A stretch of DNA of 64,000 nucleotides, taken from contig NZ_CP088020.1 in the NCBI RefSeq assembly GCF_021049245.1, positions 1,370,001 to 1,434,000 on the forward strand, in the 5' to 3' direction. A program made the translations under genes and the position numbers. Below are positions 8,453-17,912 of the stretch, piece by piece (positions within the stretch are counted from its first letter, which is position 1; each line of letters begins with the position of its first letter). A model generated the notes under the pieces. That model saw nothing but the letters and a program-made list of their open reading frames with translations, had not been told where the DNA came from and searched no databases. The DNA is from Radiobacillus kanasensis. GTDB taxonomy: Bacteria > Bacillota > Bacilli > Bacillales > Amphibacillaceae.

Positions 8453-10411
8453 CTATCCAGCAGTAATGGTTTGCTTGTTCTCTTTATCAGACTTTTTACG
8501 CATGTATTGGAGCACTATTACTGCGCCAAAGATAATTAAGCCAACCGCTGAAAATTTTATGTCTGGATAGACAAGTAATAACCCGCCAACAATTAAGAGA
8601 ATTCTTTCTAACCTATTAGTTTTCATGGATAAATGCCCAATCATTCCAGAACTTATACTCGCCATCCCGAGCATAGCAGTTATTACGGCTAGAGAGACAT
8701 TCCAAACGTTTGCATCGTTTTGTAACAGAAGAATAGGTTGAGAAACAAACATGTAAGGAATAATGAATGCGGCAATGGCTAATTTAACCGCCGTTACTCC
8801 AGATTTCATCGGATTTGCACCAGCGATACCAGCACCAGCATATGCAGCTAAACAAACTGGTGGTGTGATATCTGCTACGATACCAAAATAGAAAACAAAC
8901 ATATGCACGGCAATAATAGGTACATCAAATTGTAATAAAGCTGGTGCTGCCATTGTGGCCGTAACCACGTAGTTTGCGGTAGTCGGCAGACCCATGCCTA
9001 AAATGATGCAGGCAATCATCGTGAAGAACATTACTAGGAAAAATTGTCCTTGTGCAAGATCAATGATTCCACCGGCAATTTTTGGCCCCAAACCGGTAGT
9101 TGTGACCGTACCAGCAATAATACCCGCAGTAGCACAGGCTGCGATAACTGGTAAAGCTGTTCTAGCACCTTCTTCAAATATGTTAATAATCTCCTTAAAG
9201 GACATGCGTGTGTCCTTTCGGAAAAAGCTAATAATAAAGGCTGTAAGAATTGCAAATAGTGCCGCATACGTAGGTGTGTATCCTATTAGAAGAAAACCAA
9301 TAATGATGACTAGTGGTAGAAATAAATCTAGCCTCTTAATTAGGTTTTTCATCTTCGGGAGCTGTTCCTTCGGCAGTCCTAAAATCCCTTGCTTTTTTGC
9401 TTCGAAATGGGTACCCATAAATACACCTGTGAAGTAAAGAAGCGCTGGTATAATAGCGATTACGATAATATCATTATATGGAATACCAGTATAGGAAGCC
9501 ATGATGAATGCTGCTGCTCCCATAATCGGTGGCATTATTTGTCCACCTGTAGAGGCAGAAGCTTCTGCGGCCGCTGCAAAATGCGGCTTAAATCCAGCGT
9601 TTTTCATCATTGGAATAGTAAAAGACCCAGACCCAACTGTATTTGCAACAGAACTCCCGCTAACCATCCCTTGTAGCCCACTTGCTGCTACTGCAGCTTT
9701 AGCTGTTCCTCCTGTATATTTACCTGTTAGTCTTAATGCAATATCATTAAAGAATTGTCCAATATTGGTTTTTACGAGCATTACTCCGAAGAATAGGAAT
9801 AAGTAGATATATGTTGAAGATATTTGAATCGGAATACCAAATATGGAACTAGAGCTAAAAAACATTTCAGTGGATAACGATGCCCAATCATAACCCGCAT
9901 GTCCAATAACGGGGACATATTGCCCGAATAAACCGTAAAACAAAGCAATAACCGCGATAATTACAATCGGTAGTCCTACGACTCTTCTTGTTGCCTCTAG
10001 AAGCAGAAGAATGCCCACTGTTGCAACTATTTGATCTTGAAAAGTAAATCCAAAGATTAATGCCTCATTAATTAATCTTTCGTAGTTATAAATAATGTAG
10101 AAGTTAGTGAATAGAGCAGCTAATGCGAAAAGTGCATCGTACCATTGGACACCTTTCCGTTTTGTCATAGAGGATTTTATTGGATAAAGCAAGTACACTA
10201 AAGCCAATCCTGCTCCTAAGTGAATCGCACCCTGAATGGTGGATACATATGCACCGCGGAGTGCCGTGTACAGTTGGAAAATTGTTAAAGCACTTCCTAG
10301 GATTAAGGTAACCCAACCCCACGGTCCAAGATTTGTTCGAAAGGCACTTTCTTTGTCATATTTCGCCATTAATTCATGCTGATCTAATTCATTCGTATTT
10401 TGTTGTGACAT
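8453..10411 (-). CDS. TRAP transporter fused small/large permease (DctQM type)
   Basis: 652-residue integral membrane protein. The N-terminal ~130 residues form a four-helix DctQ-like part and the rest a DctM-like large permease, as in TAXI-type TRAP systems. Conserved segments include GSGSFTIPMMKNAGF, ASASTGGQIMPPIMGAAAF and GMGLPTTANYV. It drives secondary, ion-coupled uptake of a carboxylate-type substrate delivered by the lipoprotein encoded just upstream. The ATG has GGAGGGGAA upstream. A hairpin lies between the binding-protein gene and this gene, likely reducing downstream expression so that binding protein is in excess. The substrate is unknown; glutamate or 2-oxoglutarate are known for relatives. 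Confidence 0.92.
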   Translation of the reverse strand: MSQQNTNELDQHELMAKYDKESAFRTNLGPWGWVTLILGSALTIFQLYTALRGAYVSTIQGAIHLGAGLALVYLLYPIKSSMTKRKGVQWYDALFALAALFTNFYIIYNYERLINEALIFGFTFQDQIVATVGILLLLEATRRVVGLPIVIIAVIALFYGLFGQYVPVIGHAGYDWASLSTEMFFSSSSIFGIPIQISSTYIYLFLFFGVMLVKTNIGQFFNDIALRLTGKYTGGTAKAAVAASGLQGMVSGSSVANTVGSGSFTIPMMKNAGFKPHFAAAAEASASTGGQIMPPIMGAAAFIMASYTGIPYNDIIVIAIIPALLYFTGVFMGTHFEAKKQGILGLPKEQLPKMKNLIKRLDLFLPLVIIIGFLLIGYTPTYAALFAILTAFIISFFRKDTRMSFKEIINIFEEGARTALPVIAACATAGIIAGTVTTTGLGPKIAGGIIDLAQGQFFLVMFFTMIACIILGMGLPTTANYVVTATMAAPALLQFDVPIIAVHMFVFYFGIVADITPPVCLAAYAGAGIAGANPMKSGVTAVKLAIAAFIIPYMFVSQPILLLQNDANVWNVSLAVITAMLGMASISSGMIGHLSMKTNRLERILLIVGGLLLVYPDIKFSAVGLIIFGAVIVLQYMRKKSDKENKQTITAG

Positions 10412-10446
10412 CTATTCCCCTCCATTCTATACACCATAAAATAGGA

Positions 10447-10476
10447 GAAAAACCGGACAACAAGTGTCCGGTTCTC
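10447..10476 (-). terminator. Intra-operon hairpin between TAXI binding protein and permease
   Basis: ACCGGACA / TGTCCGGT stem with 4-nt loop, followed on the minus strand by TTTTTCTCC. It probably acts as a partial terminator or mRNA-stabilising stem separating binding-protein expression from permease expression. Confidence 0.8.
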
Positions 10477-10480
10477 TCTA

Positions 10481-11497
10481 TTACTCGATTACACCGATTT
10501 CTTTAAAGTACTTTTCAGCACCAGGGTGAAGTGGTAAGTCACTTGCACCAGTTAAAGCACTGTCCTCGGTGATTAATTTAGCTTGAGCAATCGTCATATC
10601 CCCAGCTTTTTCAAATAAAGTTTTTGTCATCTGATAAGCCAAATCTTCGCTAACTTGTTCAGTAGAACCAAGTAGTAAAGCCATTGCTGTTACAGTTTGA
10701 ACAGGTTCATCTTGCCATTCATATGTTCCTGGCTCCACTGTGTAAGCTTCATATTGACTTTGATCTACTACTTGTTGAAGTGCATCTCCTTCAATATTGA
10801 GGAACTTAACTTCTTTAGTAGCAGCTTGTAGCTCATCAGTAGTAGAAGAAGGTACACCTACTACAGCAAAGGAAGCGTCAATTGTACCGTTTTGCAGCTT
10901 ACTCTTAGCATCTCCAAATCCTTCTGCGAAAGCTTCATAGTCGCCTTCTTCAATACCGTAAGCACTTAATACTAGCTCAGCTGCTTGACGAGTAGCTCCA
11001 CCTGGTGGACCTATTGCAACTTTTTTACCTTTTAGGTCTTCGATAGATTCTATTCCAGTGGATTCCAATGTAACGACCTGAAGTGCCTCTGGATATAGAG
11101 AAGCAATGACACCAACTTTATCGATAGTCTTGCCTTCAAATTCTCCTGTTTGCTCGACAGCACTTATCATTGTAGTGTTTTGTGCAATTCCTAGTTGGAA
11201 ATCACCTGATTGAATCTTTGCGATGTTTTCAACAGAAGCACCAGATTCAACGGAACTAACATCAAATCCTTCTACATCGATATTGTCTTTTAGGAGGTTA
11301 GCCATTTCTCCACCTAGTGGGTAATACACACCACCAACACTACCTGTACCCATCGTTAGGCTAGTAACGGATTCCTCAGACCCGTCGTTTCCGCCATCAC
11401 TACTTTCATCACCATTTGTACCACCACTGTTGCAAGCGCTTAATACCATAGCAACTAGAATAGCAAAGATGAATAGCAATAAACTCTTTTTCTTCAT
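10481..11497 (-). CDS. TAXI-family TRAP solute-binding lipoprotein
   Basis: 338-residue secreted lipoprotein with a type II signal peptide (LSAC lipobox, Cys22). After a Gly/Ser/Asp-rich linker the mature part begins LTMGTGSVGGVYYPLGGEMA, the signature of the TAXI (TRAP-associated extracytoplasmic immunogenic) family; GPPGGATRQAAELVL lies mid-protein. It captures substrate outside the membrane and passes it to the fused permease encoded downstream. The gene has a GGGGGAA ribosome site and a long leader region. First gene of a two-gene operon. Confidence 0.93.
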   Translation of the reverse strand: MKKKSLLLFIFAILVAMVLSACNSGGTNGDESSDGGNDGSEESVTSLTMGTGSVGGVYYPLGGEMANLLKDNIDVEGFDVSSVESGASVENIAKIQSGDFQLGIAQNTTMISAVEQTGEFEGKTIDKVGVIASLYPEALQVVTLESTGIESIEDLKGKKVAIGPPGGATRQAAELVLSAYGIEEGDYEAFAEGFGDAKSKLQNGTIDASFAVVGVPSSTTDELQAATKEVKFLNIEGDALQQVVDQSQYEAYTVEPGTYEWQDEPVQTVTAMALLLGSTEQVSEDLAYQMTKTLFEKAGDMTIAQAKLITEDSALTGASDLPLHPGAEKYFKEIGVIE

Positions 11498-11528
11498 CTA
11501 ATTCCCCCTTAGTATGAAATTGTTTTTT

Positions 11529-11581
11529 TTGTTTAGACCATACCGTTGCTCATATCTGTATCAATAATAAGGTCTAAGCAA
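11529..11581. repeat. Inverted repeat upstream of the TAXI gene
   Basis: GTTTAGACC (11531-11539) and GGTCTAAGC (11571-11579) form 9-bp arms (one mismatch) about 31 bp apart in the divergent promoter region between the TRAP operon and the symporter gene. It could be a regulator site; no regulator is encoded nearby. Otherwise the 11,582-11,761 stretch holds only leader DNA for the symporter. Confidence 0.35.
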
Positions 11582-11761
11582 AAAAGGATTCATACAAATC
11601 TATGAAATAGATATGTAGAATTGTTTTTATTTTATCCTATAACAGGTATAATTTTCAAGCACTTGGGGAAGTGGGTATCAGAAATCGCTTACATTTTTAA
11701 TAAAAGGAAGAATTATAGTACAATGGTTAGCGTATTATTATTTAAAAAAGGAGGGAATGCG

Positions 11762-13009
11762 ATGAGTCTCACGAAAAAGATATTCATCGGGCTTTTAGCG
11801 GGTCTGGCTGTTGGGTTAGCTCTTCATCTTGCAGCACCAGATCTTTTCTCGACGTTGGACAGTTACTTTTTTGGCCCGTTGGGAACCATATTCTTAAATT
11901 TAATTAAGATGCTAGTTGTTCCAATTGTGTTTTTCTTCATCACTTTGGGAACTGCTTCATTAGGGGATCCAAAGAAATTGGGGAGAATTGGAGCAAAAAC
12001 TATTGGCTTCTTCCTCGTAACAACTACAATTGCCATTACCATTGCAATTGGATTAGCTTATCTAATCCAACCAGGTAACACAGGAATTGATACCACTGGT
12101 GCAGAATATGAGAGTCAAGAAGCACCTAGTGTAGTAGAAACCTTCACTAACATCATCCCTACAAACCCTATCCAATCTATGGCAGAAGGGAACATGCTTC
12201 AAATTATTGCATTTTCCATTTTTGTTGGTTTTGCTCTAGCGATGCTTGGTAAGAAGACAGAGGGTATTTATAGGCTAATTGAACAAGGAAACGATATTAT
12301 GATGTTCCTTGTAAATCTTATTATGCGCTTTGCTCCTTATGGTGCATTTGGTTTATTAGCTTCTGCAGTAGGGCGAATGGGACTTGAAGGTGTTCAAGCG
12401 ATGGCATCTTACATGATTGTTGTACTGGTTGCACTATTCATTCATGCATTCGTTACGTATGGTACTGCGGTTGGAACGTTAGGAAAAATGAGCCCTATTT
12501 ATTTCTTTAAATCGTTCTTCCCGGCTATGACAGTAGCTTTCAGTACATCTAGTAGTAGTTCAACATTACCGATTTCTATGAAAACTGCTCAAGAGAACTT
12601 GAAAGTACCGAAACCGATCAGTAGTTTCGTACAACCGCTTGGTGCAACAATCAATATGGATGGAACAGCTATTATGCAAGGGGTAGCCACCATCTTTATT
12701 GCGCAAGTTTATAATACGGACTTATCTTTTGCACAATTAATAATGGTCGTACTTACAGCTGTGTTAGCAAGTATCGGAACTGCTGGGGTACCGGGTGTCG
12801 GTTTAATTATGCTAGCAATGGTCCTTAACCAAGTACAACTTCCGGTCGAAGGTATTGCCCTCATTATAGGGATTGACCGTGTACTAGATATGACTAGAAC
12901 CGCTATCAATATTACAGGGGATGCAGCCTGTGCGGTTGTGGTTACAGAGAGTGAGAAGAAACATCAGGACACTAACTTTAATGATGAAGAGCCTGTAACA
13001 GAAGCCTAA
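11762..13009 (+). CDS. Dicarboxylate/amino acid:cation symporter (DAACS family)
   Basis: 415-residue membrane transporter of the GltP/GltT/DctA family with about eight TM helices and two re-entrant loops. The serine-rich hairpin motif STSSSSSTLP and the following LGATINMDGTAIMQGV segment are diagnostic of glutamate/dicarboxylate transporters, and the region around residues 355-400 contains a GIDRVLDMTRTAINITGD helix with substrate-binding Asp and Arg. The ATG at 11762 follows AAAGGAGGGAATGCG; longer upstream reading is rejected. It is divergent from a TRAP operon, which may import similar substrates. Glutamate/aspartate versus C4-dicarboxylate cannot be decided. Confidence 0.92.
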   Translation: MSLTKKIFIGLLAGLAVGLALHLAAPDLFSTLDSYFFGPLGTIFLNLIKMLVVPIVFFFITLGTASLGDPKKLGRIGAKTIGFFLVTTTIAITIAIGLAYLIQPGNTGIDTTGAEYESQEAPSVVETFTNIIPTNPIQSMAEGNMLQIIAFSIFVGFALAMLGKKTEGIYRLIEQGNDIMMFLVNLIMRFAPYGAFGLLASAVGRMGLEGVQAMASYMIVVLVALFIHAFVTYGTAVGTLGKMSPIYFFKSFFPAMTVAFSTSSSSSTLPISMKTAQENLKVPKPISSFVQPLGATINMDGTAIMQGVATIFIAQVYNTDLSFAQLIMVVLTAVLASIGTAGVPGVGLIMLAMVLNQVQLPVEGIALIIGIDRVLDMTRTAINITGDAACAVVVTESEKKHQDTNFNDEEPVTEA

Positions 13010-13050
13010 AGAAAAAGCACAATGGTCAACAAACCATTGTGCTTTTTCCT
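13010..13050. terminator. Bidirectional terminator
   Basis: AAAAAGCACAATGGT / ACCATTGTGCTTTTT hairpin with a 6-nt loop between convergent genes. Confidence 0.93.
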
Positions 13051-13051
13051 T

Positions 13052-14017
13052 TTATGCTGATTTATTGGATGATTCCGGTTCAAGATTATCTCTTTCCTGT
13101 TGCTTACGGAAAATGGTTGCGATAATTGGGCCGGATATATTATGCCAAACACTAAAAATTGCGCTTGGTACAGCAGAAAGCGGACTGAAGTGCGCTGTGG
13201 CTAACGTCGCACCTAGACCCGAATTTTGCATCCCAACTTCAATGGAAACGGCTCGTTTTTTAGCTGGCTCCATTCCTAATGCTTTTCCTAAGCCGTAACC
13301 AAGCAAGTATCCGAGAACGTTATGCAAAACAACGATTGCGAAAATTAAAGCTCCGGTTTCTGCAATTTTTTCTTGGTTCACACTTACAACGGCTGCAACA
13401 ATCGCTACAATCCCAATGACAGAAACAAGCGGGAGAGCTTTAATTCCAGGTTCAATTTTGTCTCCAAGCCAAGCCTTCACAATTAATCCAAGTACTATTG
13501 GTACCAGTACTACTTGTACGATGGAAAGGAATAAGTCCATCGGAGAAACTGGTAGCCATTGGCTAGCAAAGACGAGCACAAGTGCTGGTGTTAAGATTGG
13601 CGCCAAGACCGTTGAGACAGCGGTAATGGAAACAGACAGAGCTGTATCTCCCTTCGATAAGTAGGTCATAACATTGGATGATGTACCTCCTGGACAACAC
13701 CCGACCAAAATTACCCCCACTGCAACCTCAGGTGAAACTGGTAAAAGGGTTGCAAGGGCAAAGGCAAGAAGAGGCATGACCGTGAATTGAGCAATTACCC
13801 CAATTGCAACATCTTTTGGTCGACGAAACGCTTCCTTAAAGTCATTTGCTGACAATGTTAATCCCATTCCGAACATAATAATTCCGAGCAGTGGTACTAT
13901 GTATGCCGCAATCCATGTAAATCCGTTAGGTAATAAAAATGATAAGACCGCAAACAGCAAAACCCAAACTGCAAAGGTACTCCCTACAAAATTACTAAGT
14001 CTTTCTAATCCTTTCAT
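13052..14017 (-). CDS. Bile acid:sodium symporter (BASS) family transporter
   Basis: 321-residue, ten-helix membrane protein. Family signatures are GMGLTLSANDF in the N-terminal half, the crossover-region motif VGCCPGGTSSNVMTYLSKGD, and EVGMQNSGLGATLA in the C-terminal half. Relatives in Bacillus (YocS-like) and enterobacteria transport organic anions, for example ketopantoate by PanS, rather than bile acids. The gene is single, with a T-rich leader and ribosome site AAAGGAG upstream. Substrate remains open. Confidence 0.9.
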   Translation of the reverse strand: MKGLERLSNFVGSTFAVWVLLFAVLSFLLPNGFTWIAAYIVPLLGIIMFGMGLTLSANDFKEAFRRPKDVAIGVIAQFTVMPLLAFALATLLPVSPEVAVGVILVGCCPGGTSSNVMTYLSKGDTALSVSITAVSTVLAPILTPALVLVFASQWLPVSPMDLFLSIVQVVLVPIVLGLIVKAWLGDKIEPGIKALPLVSVIGIVAIVAAVVSVNQEKIAETGALIFAIVVLHNVLGYLLGYGLGKALGMEPAKKRAVSIEVGMQNSGLGATLATAHFSPLSAVPSAIFSVWHNISGPIIATIFRKQQERDNLEPESSNKSA

Positions 14018-14183
14018 ATTTTCAACTCCTTTCTAAATATTAATTACAGATTATACTACCAATTCTGAAAATTACAACAGCAAAGATTGTCAAATTTTCT
14101 TCCAACCTTCCTGACTGTCAGTTGTAGAAAGTGAGAAGCTCCAGTATATTATTTTCATAGACACATAGAGAAGAGGGTAACAA

Positions 14184-14714
14184 GTGGGAAGAGAGCTTAT
14201 TAGAAGGGCCAAGATTGAAGACATCGATACTGTATTTGCATTATTTGATGCATGTAAAGAGGATTTACTTCAAAAGGAAATTTTTCAATGGGATGACAAC
14301 TATCCGAGTAGAGAATATGTGGAAGCTGGCATTACCTACGGAGAGATGTACATTTTAGAGAGAAATAGTGAGATTATTGGAGCAGTAGCCATTAATGAAT
14401 GGCAAGCTCCAGAATGGGAGAATGTGAATTGGCGACATAATGACGGCAACACATTAATCATTCATTCCCTTTGTGTTCATCCTGATGAAGAAGGAAATGG
14501 GTATGGGGATCAGATACTTAGGTTTGTAGAAGAGTTTGCGAGGGAGAATGGGTATATAGGAGTAAGATTGGACGCCTTTTCTGAAAATGAACGTGCACTA
14601 CATTTTTATGAAAGACGCGGTTATCACAAGGTTGACGAAGTATTTTTCACTTCAAAACCAGAAGGCCATGAGACGTATTATTGTTTTGATAAATTTCTGT
14701 ATAATGAATTCTAA
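14184..14714 (+). CDS. GNAT-family N-acetyltransferase
   Basis: 176 residues with a complete GNAT fold: N-terminal IRRAKIEDIDTVFALFDACK, central strand LIIHSLCVHPDEEGNGYGDQILRFVEEFA with the acetyl-CoA pyrophosphate loop (Q/R-x-x-G-x-G/A variant EGNGYG), and C-terminal ARENGYIGVRLDAFSENERALHFYERRGY. The acceptor substrate is not evident. Start is GTG with AGAAGAGGG upstream. Monocistronic, followed by a terminator. Confidence 0.85.
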   Translation: MGRELIRRAKIEDIDTVFALFDACKEDLLQKEIFQWDDNYPSREYVEAGITYGEMYILERNSEIIGAVAINEWQAPEWENVNWRHNDGNTLIIHSLCVHPDEEGNGYGDQILRFVEEFARENGYIGVRLDAFSENERALHFYERRGYHKVDEVFFTSKPEGHETYYCFDKFLYNEF

Positions 14715-14726
14715 GTTTCTCTTATA

Positions 14727-14761
14727 ACCAAAAAAGCGTGAGCCATGCCACGCTTTTTTAT
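14727..14761. terminator. Terminator after GNAT gene
   Basis: AAAAAAGCGTG / CACGCTTTTTT hairpin with a 7-nt loop, between convergent genes. Confidence 0.85.
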
Positions 14762-14771
14762 ATGATATACA

Positions 14772-14990
14772 TCAAGATGTTTCGACCTTTGGCAGAACCT
14801 TAGATAAGATATAACCACTTATAAGTCCGATGAAAATAGGAATCATGGATCCACCAGTTTTTACTTGATGTTCTGTTTCTTGTTGATAATAGAATGTGAA
14901 TATTTTAATATCGACTACATATCCAACCGCGTAAAGGACACCACTTACGAATAAAAAAGTAATAAAGCCTAGTATGGCTCTCCCATTCAT
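14772..14990 (-). CDS. Small two-helix membrane protein, function unknown
   Basis: 72-residue protein with two hydrophobic segments, AILGFITFLFVSGVLYAVGYVV and MIPIFIGLISGYILSKVL, joined by a short polar loop. The ATG at 14990 has GGGGGAGAGGA upstream; a longer reading from 15026 begins inside that ribosome site and is rejected. No family recognised. Isolated gene, convergent with the GNAT gene. Confidence 0.6.
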   Translation of the reverse strand: MNGRAILGFITFLFVSGVLYAVGYVVDIKIFTFYYQQETEHQVKTGGSMIPIFIGLISGYILSKVLPKVETS

Positions 14991-15118
14991 TATATCCTCT
15001 CCCCCGTTCCTTCCTTTACGATACATTTTACCATATCAATTAAGCATGGCTGAAAAGAGGAAAAGTGCCTACCCTTGTGGAATTTTTAATTACCATAATT
15101 AGAAGGTAGGGATGTGCG

Positions 15119-15469
15119 ATGGGAAGAGTTGTAGGATTTGAATTAAGTAGTCAAGAGCCGGAAAAGGCAGTGGAGTTTTATTCCGATGTATTTGGATGGA
15201 AAGCTGCAGAGCCGCAATGGGATTACTGGGCTGTTGTAACAGGAGAAAACCATCTTGCAGGAATAAATGGTGGGATAGGAAAGGGACCTAGCGATTTTCC
15301 ACAAGGGTCCAGAATTCAAATTGAGGTTGATTCCATAGATCATACGATAAAAATAGCGACTGATAAGGGTGCGATGATTGTGAGAGACAAGATGGAATTC
15401 GCAGATTTTTATTTAGCTTATTTAGTCGATCCAGTTGGAAATGGAATAGGTCTTATTGAGAAAAAATAA
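15119..15469 (+). CDS. VOC (glyoxalase-like) family protein
   Basis: 116-residue single-domain vicinal oxygen chelate protein. It opens GRVVGFELSSQEPEKAVEFYSDVFGWK, the typical first module of the glyoxalase/bleomycin-resistance fold, and ends YLVDPVGNGIGLIEK, with the D-P-x-G-N-x-I turn. The first-strand metal residue of classical glyoxalases is not obvious (E rather than H), so an enzymatic role is uncertain. Followed after ~80 nt by a GNAT gene in the same direction. Confidence 0.8.
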   Translation: MGRVVGFELSSQEPEKAVEFYSDVFGWKAAEPQWDYWAVVTGENHLAGINGGIGKGPSDFPQGSRIQIEVDSIDHTIKIATDKGAMIVRDKMEFADFYLAYLVDPVGNGIGLIEKK

Positions 15470-15548
15470 AGGATAACTATGAATCAGTGACCACGGACGG
15501 ATTGCAATTAAATTGTAACTCTTCTAAATCTAAACGAGGAGAATGACG

Positions 15549-16100
15549 ATGAACTTCCCCACAAGAGAAACGAACCGCCTTCACTTAGTACAGATTACTT
15601 CTGAACATGTAGATGGCTACTTCGATATTATGTCCAGACCTGATGTAACCAAGTATTATGGTATGGATCCATTACATGAACAAAAGCAAGCATTCAAAAT
15701 GATTGAATCCTTTCAAACAACATACGAAAATCACAGGGGTATCCGTTGGGGAATGCTAGAGAAAGGGACCAATCGATTTATCGGAACTATAGGTTTAAAT
15801 AATTGGAGCACATGGAGTAAACGAGCAGAAATAGGCTATGAGCTACACCCTGTTTTCTGGAGGAAAGGATACGCAACGGAAGCGATACAAAATATTCTGG
15901 AATATTCTTTCTTAGAACTAGACCTTTTTCGGATGGGAGCGGTGACTTTTCCGGAAAATGAGGCTTCTAATAAATTGTTGCGAAAGATTGGTTTTAAGCA
16001 AGAGGGAGTGTTACGGGGATATTTATTCCAAACTAATCAATCACATGATGCATTTGTTTTTTCGATATTGCGTCCTGAATGGGAAAAGACGAGCTCTTGA
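15549..16100 (+). CDS. RimJ/RimL-type GNAT acetyltransferase
   Basis: 183-residue acetyltransferase of the ribosomal-protein N-acetyltransferase subgroup. Features are the N-terminal RETNRLHLVQITSEHVDGYF, the EIGYELHPVFWRKGYATEAIQNILEYSF stretch containing the acetyl-CoA loop RKGYAT, and VTFPENEASNKLLRKIGFKQEGVLRGY. Two in-frame ATGs (15543, 15549) follow GAGGAG; only the second has proper spacing. Real substrate is unknown. Convergent with another GNAT gene and separated from it by a compact terminator. Confidence 0.85.
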   Translation: MNFPTRETNRLHLVQITSEHVDGYFDIMSRPDVTKYYGMDPLHEQKQAFKMIESFQTTYENHRGIRWGMLEKGTNRFIGTIGLNNWSTWSKRAEIGYELHPVFWRKGYATEAIQNILEYSFLELDLFRMGAVTFPENEASNKLLRKIGFKQEGVLRGYLFQTNQSHDAFVFSILRPEWEKTSS

Positions 16101-16109
16101 TGAGCTCGT
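16084..16109. terminator. Compact hairpin between two convergent GNAT genes
   Basis: ACGAGCTC / GAGCTCGT with a 5-nt loop, followed by TTTATCC. It overlaps the stop of the upstream gene. Confidence 0.75.
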
Positions 16110-16556
16110 TTATCCTTTAATTCCATAATAATAAAATCGAGTATCAACGATATGTTCATATCCGAATTTTTCATAAAGACCTTGTGCACGACCATTATCA
16201 TTTCCAGTTTCTAGTGTTAATCCTCTTGCCCCTACTTGTATTGCATAGTCTTTTGCAGCTGCTAAAAGCTCCCAACCAATTCCTTTGCCTCTAATATGTT
16301 GTTTAACATACAAATCATTTAAGATAAATGTTTTTTGCATCGAGACGGAAGAAAAAGTTGGGTAAAGCTGTGTAAAACCAACATAGTTGCTCTCATCGAC
16401 AGCGACAAAAATGACCGAATCCTGGTGGACAAACCGATCTAGAAGAAAAGCCTTCGCTGCTTCGATATCAGAAACTTGCTTATAAAATATGCGGTAATTG
16501 TTAAATAAAGGAGTAATTCCTTCTAAATCATGAATAGTAGCTTGATAGACTCTCAT
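16110..16556 (-). CDS. GNAT-family N-acetyltransferase
   Basis: 148 residues. Recognisable GNAT parts: FILNDLYVKQHIRGKGIGWELLAAAKDYA with the acetyl-CoA loop RGKGIG, and ARGLTLETGNDNGRAQGLYEKFGYEH. The N-terminal half includes FYKQVSDIEAAKAFLLDRF, common in a Bacillus group of unassigned acetyltransferases. The start has TAGGAGGATAC upstream. It precedes (in its own direction) the terminator shared with the other GNAT gene. Confidence 0.85.
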   Translation of the reverse strand: MRVYQATIHDLEGITPLFNNYRIFYKQVSDIEAAKAFLLDRFVHQDSVIFVAVDESNYVGFTQLYPTFSSVSMQKTFILNDLYVKQHIRGKGIGWELLAAAKDYAIQVGARGLTLETGNDNGRAQGLYEKFGYEHIVDTRFYYYGIKG

Positions 16557-16589
16557 TATGTATCCTCCTAAAGTGTGAATTTTCGTGTG

Positions 16590-17801
16590 TTAGTTCCTTT
16601 TTTGCTGGAAGAGCCAATCCATTACGACTTTATTTTCAAAGGTTGGGATCCACGAGAAATGTGGATGAAAAGGAGTAGTTCCTTCTTTATATCTTGTGTA
16701 TAATATCCTGCTCTCATTTCGTGTTGCCTTTTCAAGCATTGTTCCAGCTTGTTCCTTATTCTCCTCGTTGGTTAGGGAAGCAGAATATTCTCCATATATT
16801 ACAGGTATGCCGCAATCCTCTATTGCTTGAACCATTTTCGTCGTGCCCTCTATTGGAACAGTGGGATCGTCTATCGAATGGAAGGTCCAAATTGGAAGAT
16901 GCTTCACTTGATTGGCAAGCTCTACATCCCCAAACCCACAGATAGGAATAGCAGCGGCAGCTAGCTCTGGATTGTCCTGAATAATTTTCCACGTTCCATA
17001 CCCACCCATGGAAAGTCCCGTAATATAAATACGGTTCGGATCGATAAAATAATTAGTCTGTACTTCTTCCAACAAGTGAAGTACAAGACCACAGCAAATG
17101 TCATCTGTCCACCATTCGTTATAGTCAGCCTGTGGTGCAAGAACAAAAGCGGGATGTTTAGCTTGCTGTTCTGAATCTGCCCAACAGATGGCTCCGCGGT
17201 TACTTGCCAGATGTGTAAAATTATCATCCCCTCTCTCCCCAGCCCCATGTAAGAACAGAACTAACGGCAACGGCTTTTGTGTAGGAGGTGCATATAAGCG
17301 ATAGGGAAGGGTTTTTCCATTGTTATCTCTGAATAGATTTTTCTGAAAATCATCAAGTATCAAATGATTTTCTTTTGTATGAACAATCGGAAGGGAATCT
17401 GCTTCAAGAATAGCTTCGTCCAAGTATGTAATATCCTTATTTTGTTGTAAGGTATAATGTAGCTCAAACCGTTCGGAATAGTTGGTGATGGAATCATAAT
17501 AAGTGGCCCTTGCGCTATTTTCCTCCTCATCAAATTTTAGAAGGACAAAACGACCAGCATCCTCATATATATCCATCTCTCCCTTAAAGTTCGTGTAAAC
17601 TTCCTTGATCGTTCTTTCTACGTACACATATTCTTTCTGTCCTTCTTGGATTTTTGGCAGTTTGGTTTTGACCGAGAACGTATCCAAGGTTAAAGAGTTT
17701 GACTTAATATCTTTCAAAAATTCTAGTAAAGCGCCAATAACTTTTTCACCTTTTGGTTTCACTTCTGTTATGAGCGTAAATTGTACAATATCTTGAACCA
17801 T
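16590..17801 (-). CDS. Alpha/beta-hydrolase esterase with N-terminal accessory domain
   Basis: 403-residue protein with an N-terminal ~160-residue beta-rich region without recognised enzyme motifs and a C-terminal alpha/beta-hydrolase domain. The latter has LPLVLFLHGAGERGDDN (oxyanion region), the nucleophile elbow GLSMGGYGTW, the HSIDDPTVP acid-residue segment and a late HPHFSW histidine. This layout matches predicted peptidase/phospholipase-carboxylesterase (Dlh-like) proteins. There is no signal peptide, so it is probably cytoplasmic. The ATG at 17801 is chosen over an upstream in-frame start that lies in the ribosome-site region GGTGGTGAAGAA. Substrate unknown. Confidence 0.82.
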   Translation of the reverse strand: MVQDIVQFTLITEVKPKGEKVIGALLEFLKDIKSNSLTLDTFSVKTKLPKIQEGQKEYVYVERTIKEVYTNFKGEMDIYEDAGRFVLLKFDEEENSARATYYDSITNYSERFELHYTLQQNKDITYLDEAILEADSLPIVHTKENHLILDDFQKNLFRDNNGKTLPYRLYAPPTQKPLPLVLFLHGAGERGDDNFTHLASNRGAICWADSEQQAKHPAFVLAPQADYNEWWTDDICCGLVLHLLEEVQTNYFIDPNRIYITGLSMGGYGTWKIIQDNPELAAAAIPICGFGDVELANQVKHLPIWTFHSIDDPTVPIEGTTKMVQAIEDCGIPVIYGEYSASLTNEENKEQAGTMLEKATRNESRILYTRYKEGTTPFHPHFSWIPTFENKVVMDWLFQQKRN

Positions 17802-17912
17802 TTCTTCACCACCATCCAATATGTTTCTTTTATTATATATGATGATGGAAAAATTTTCTTAACACAAATAAACAAAAAGGTTACGATGAAAATTATAAAG
17901 GAGTGAATGTAA

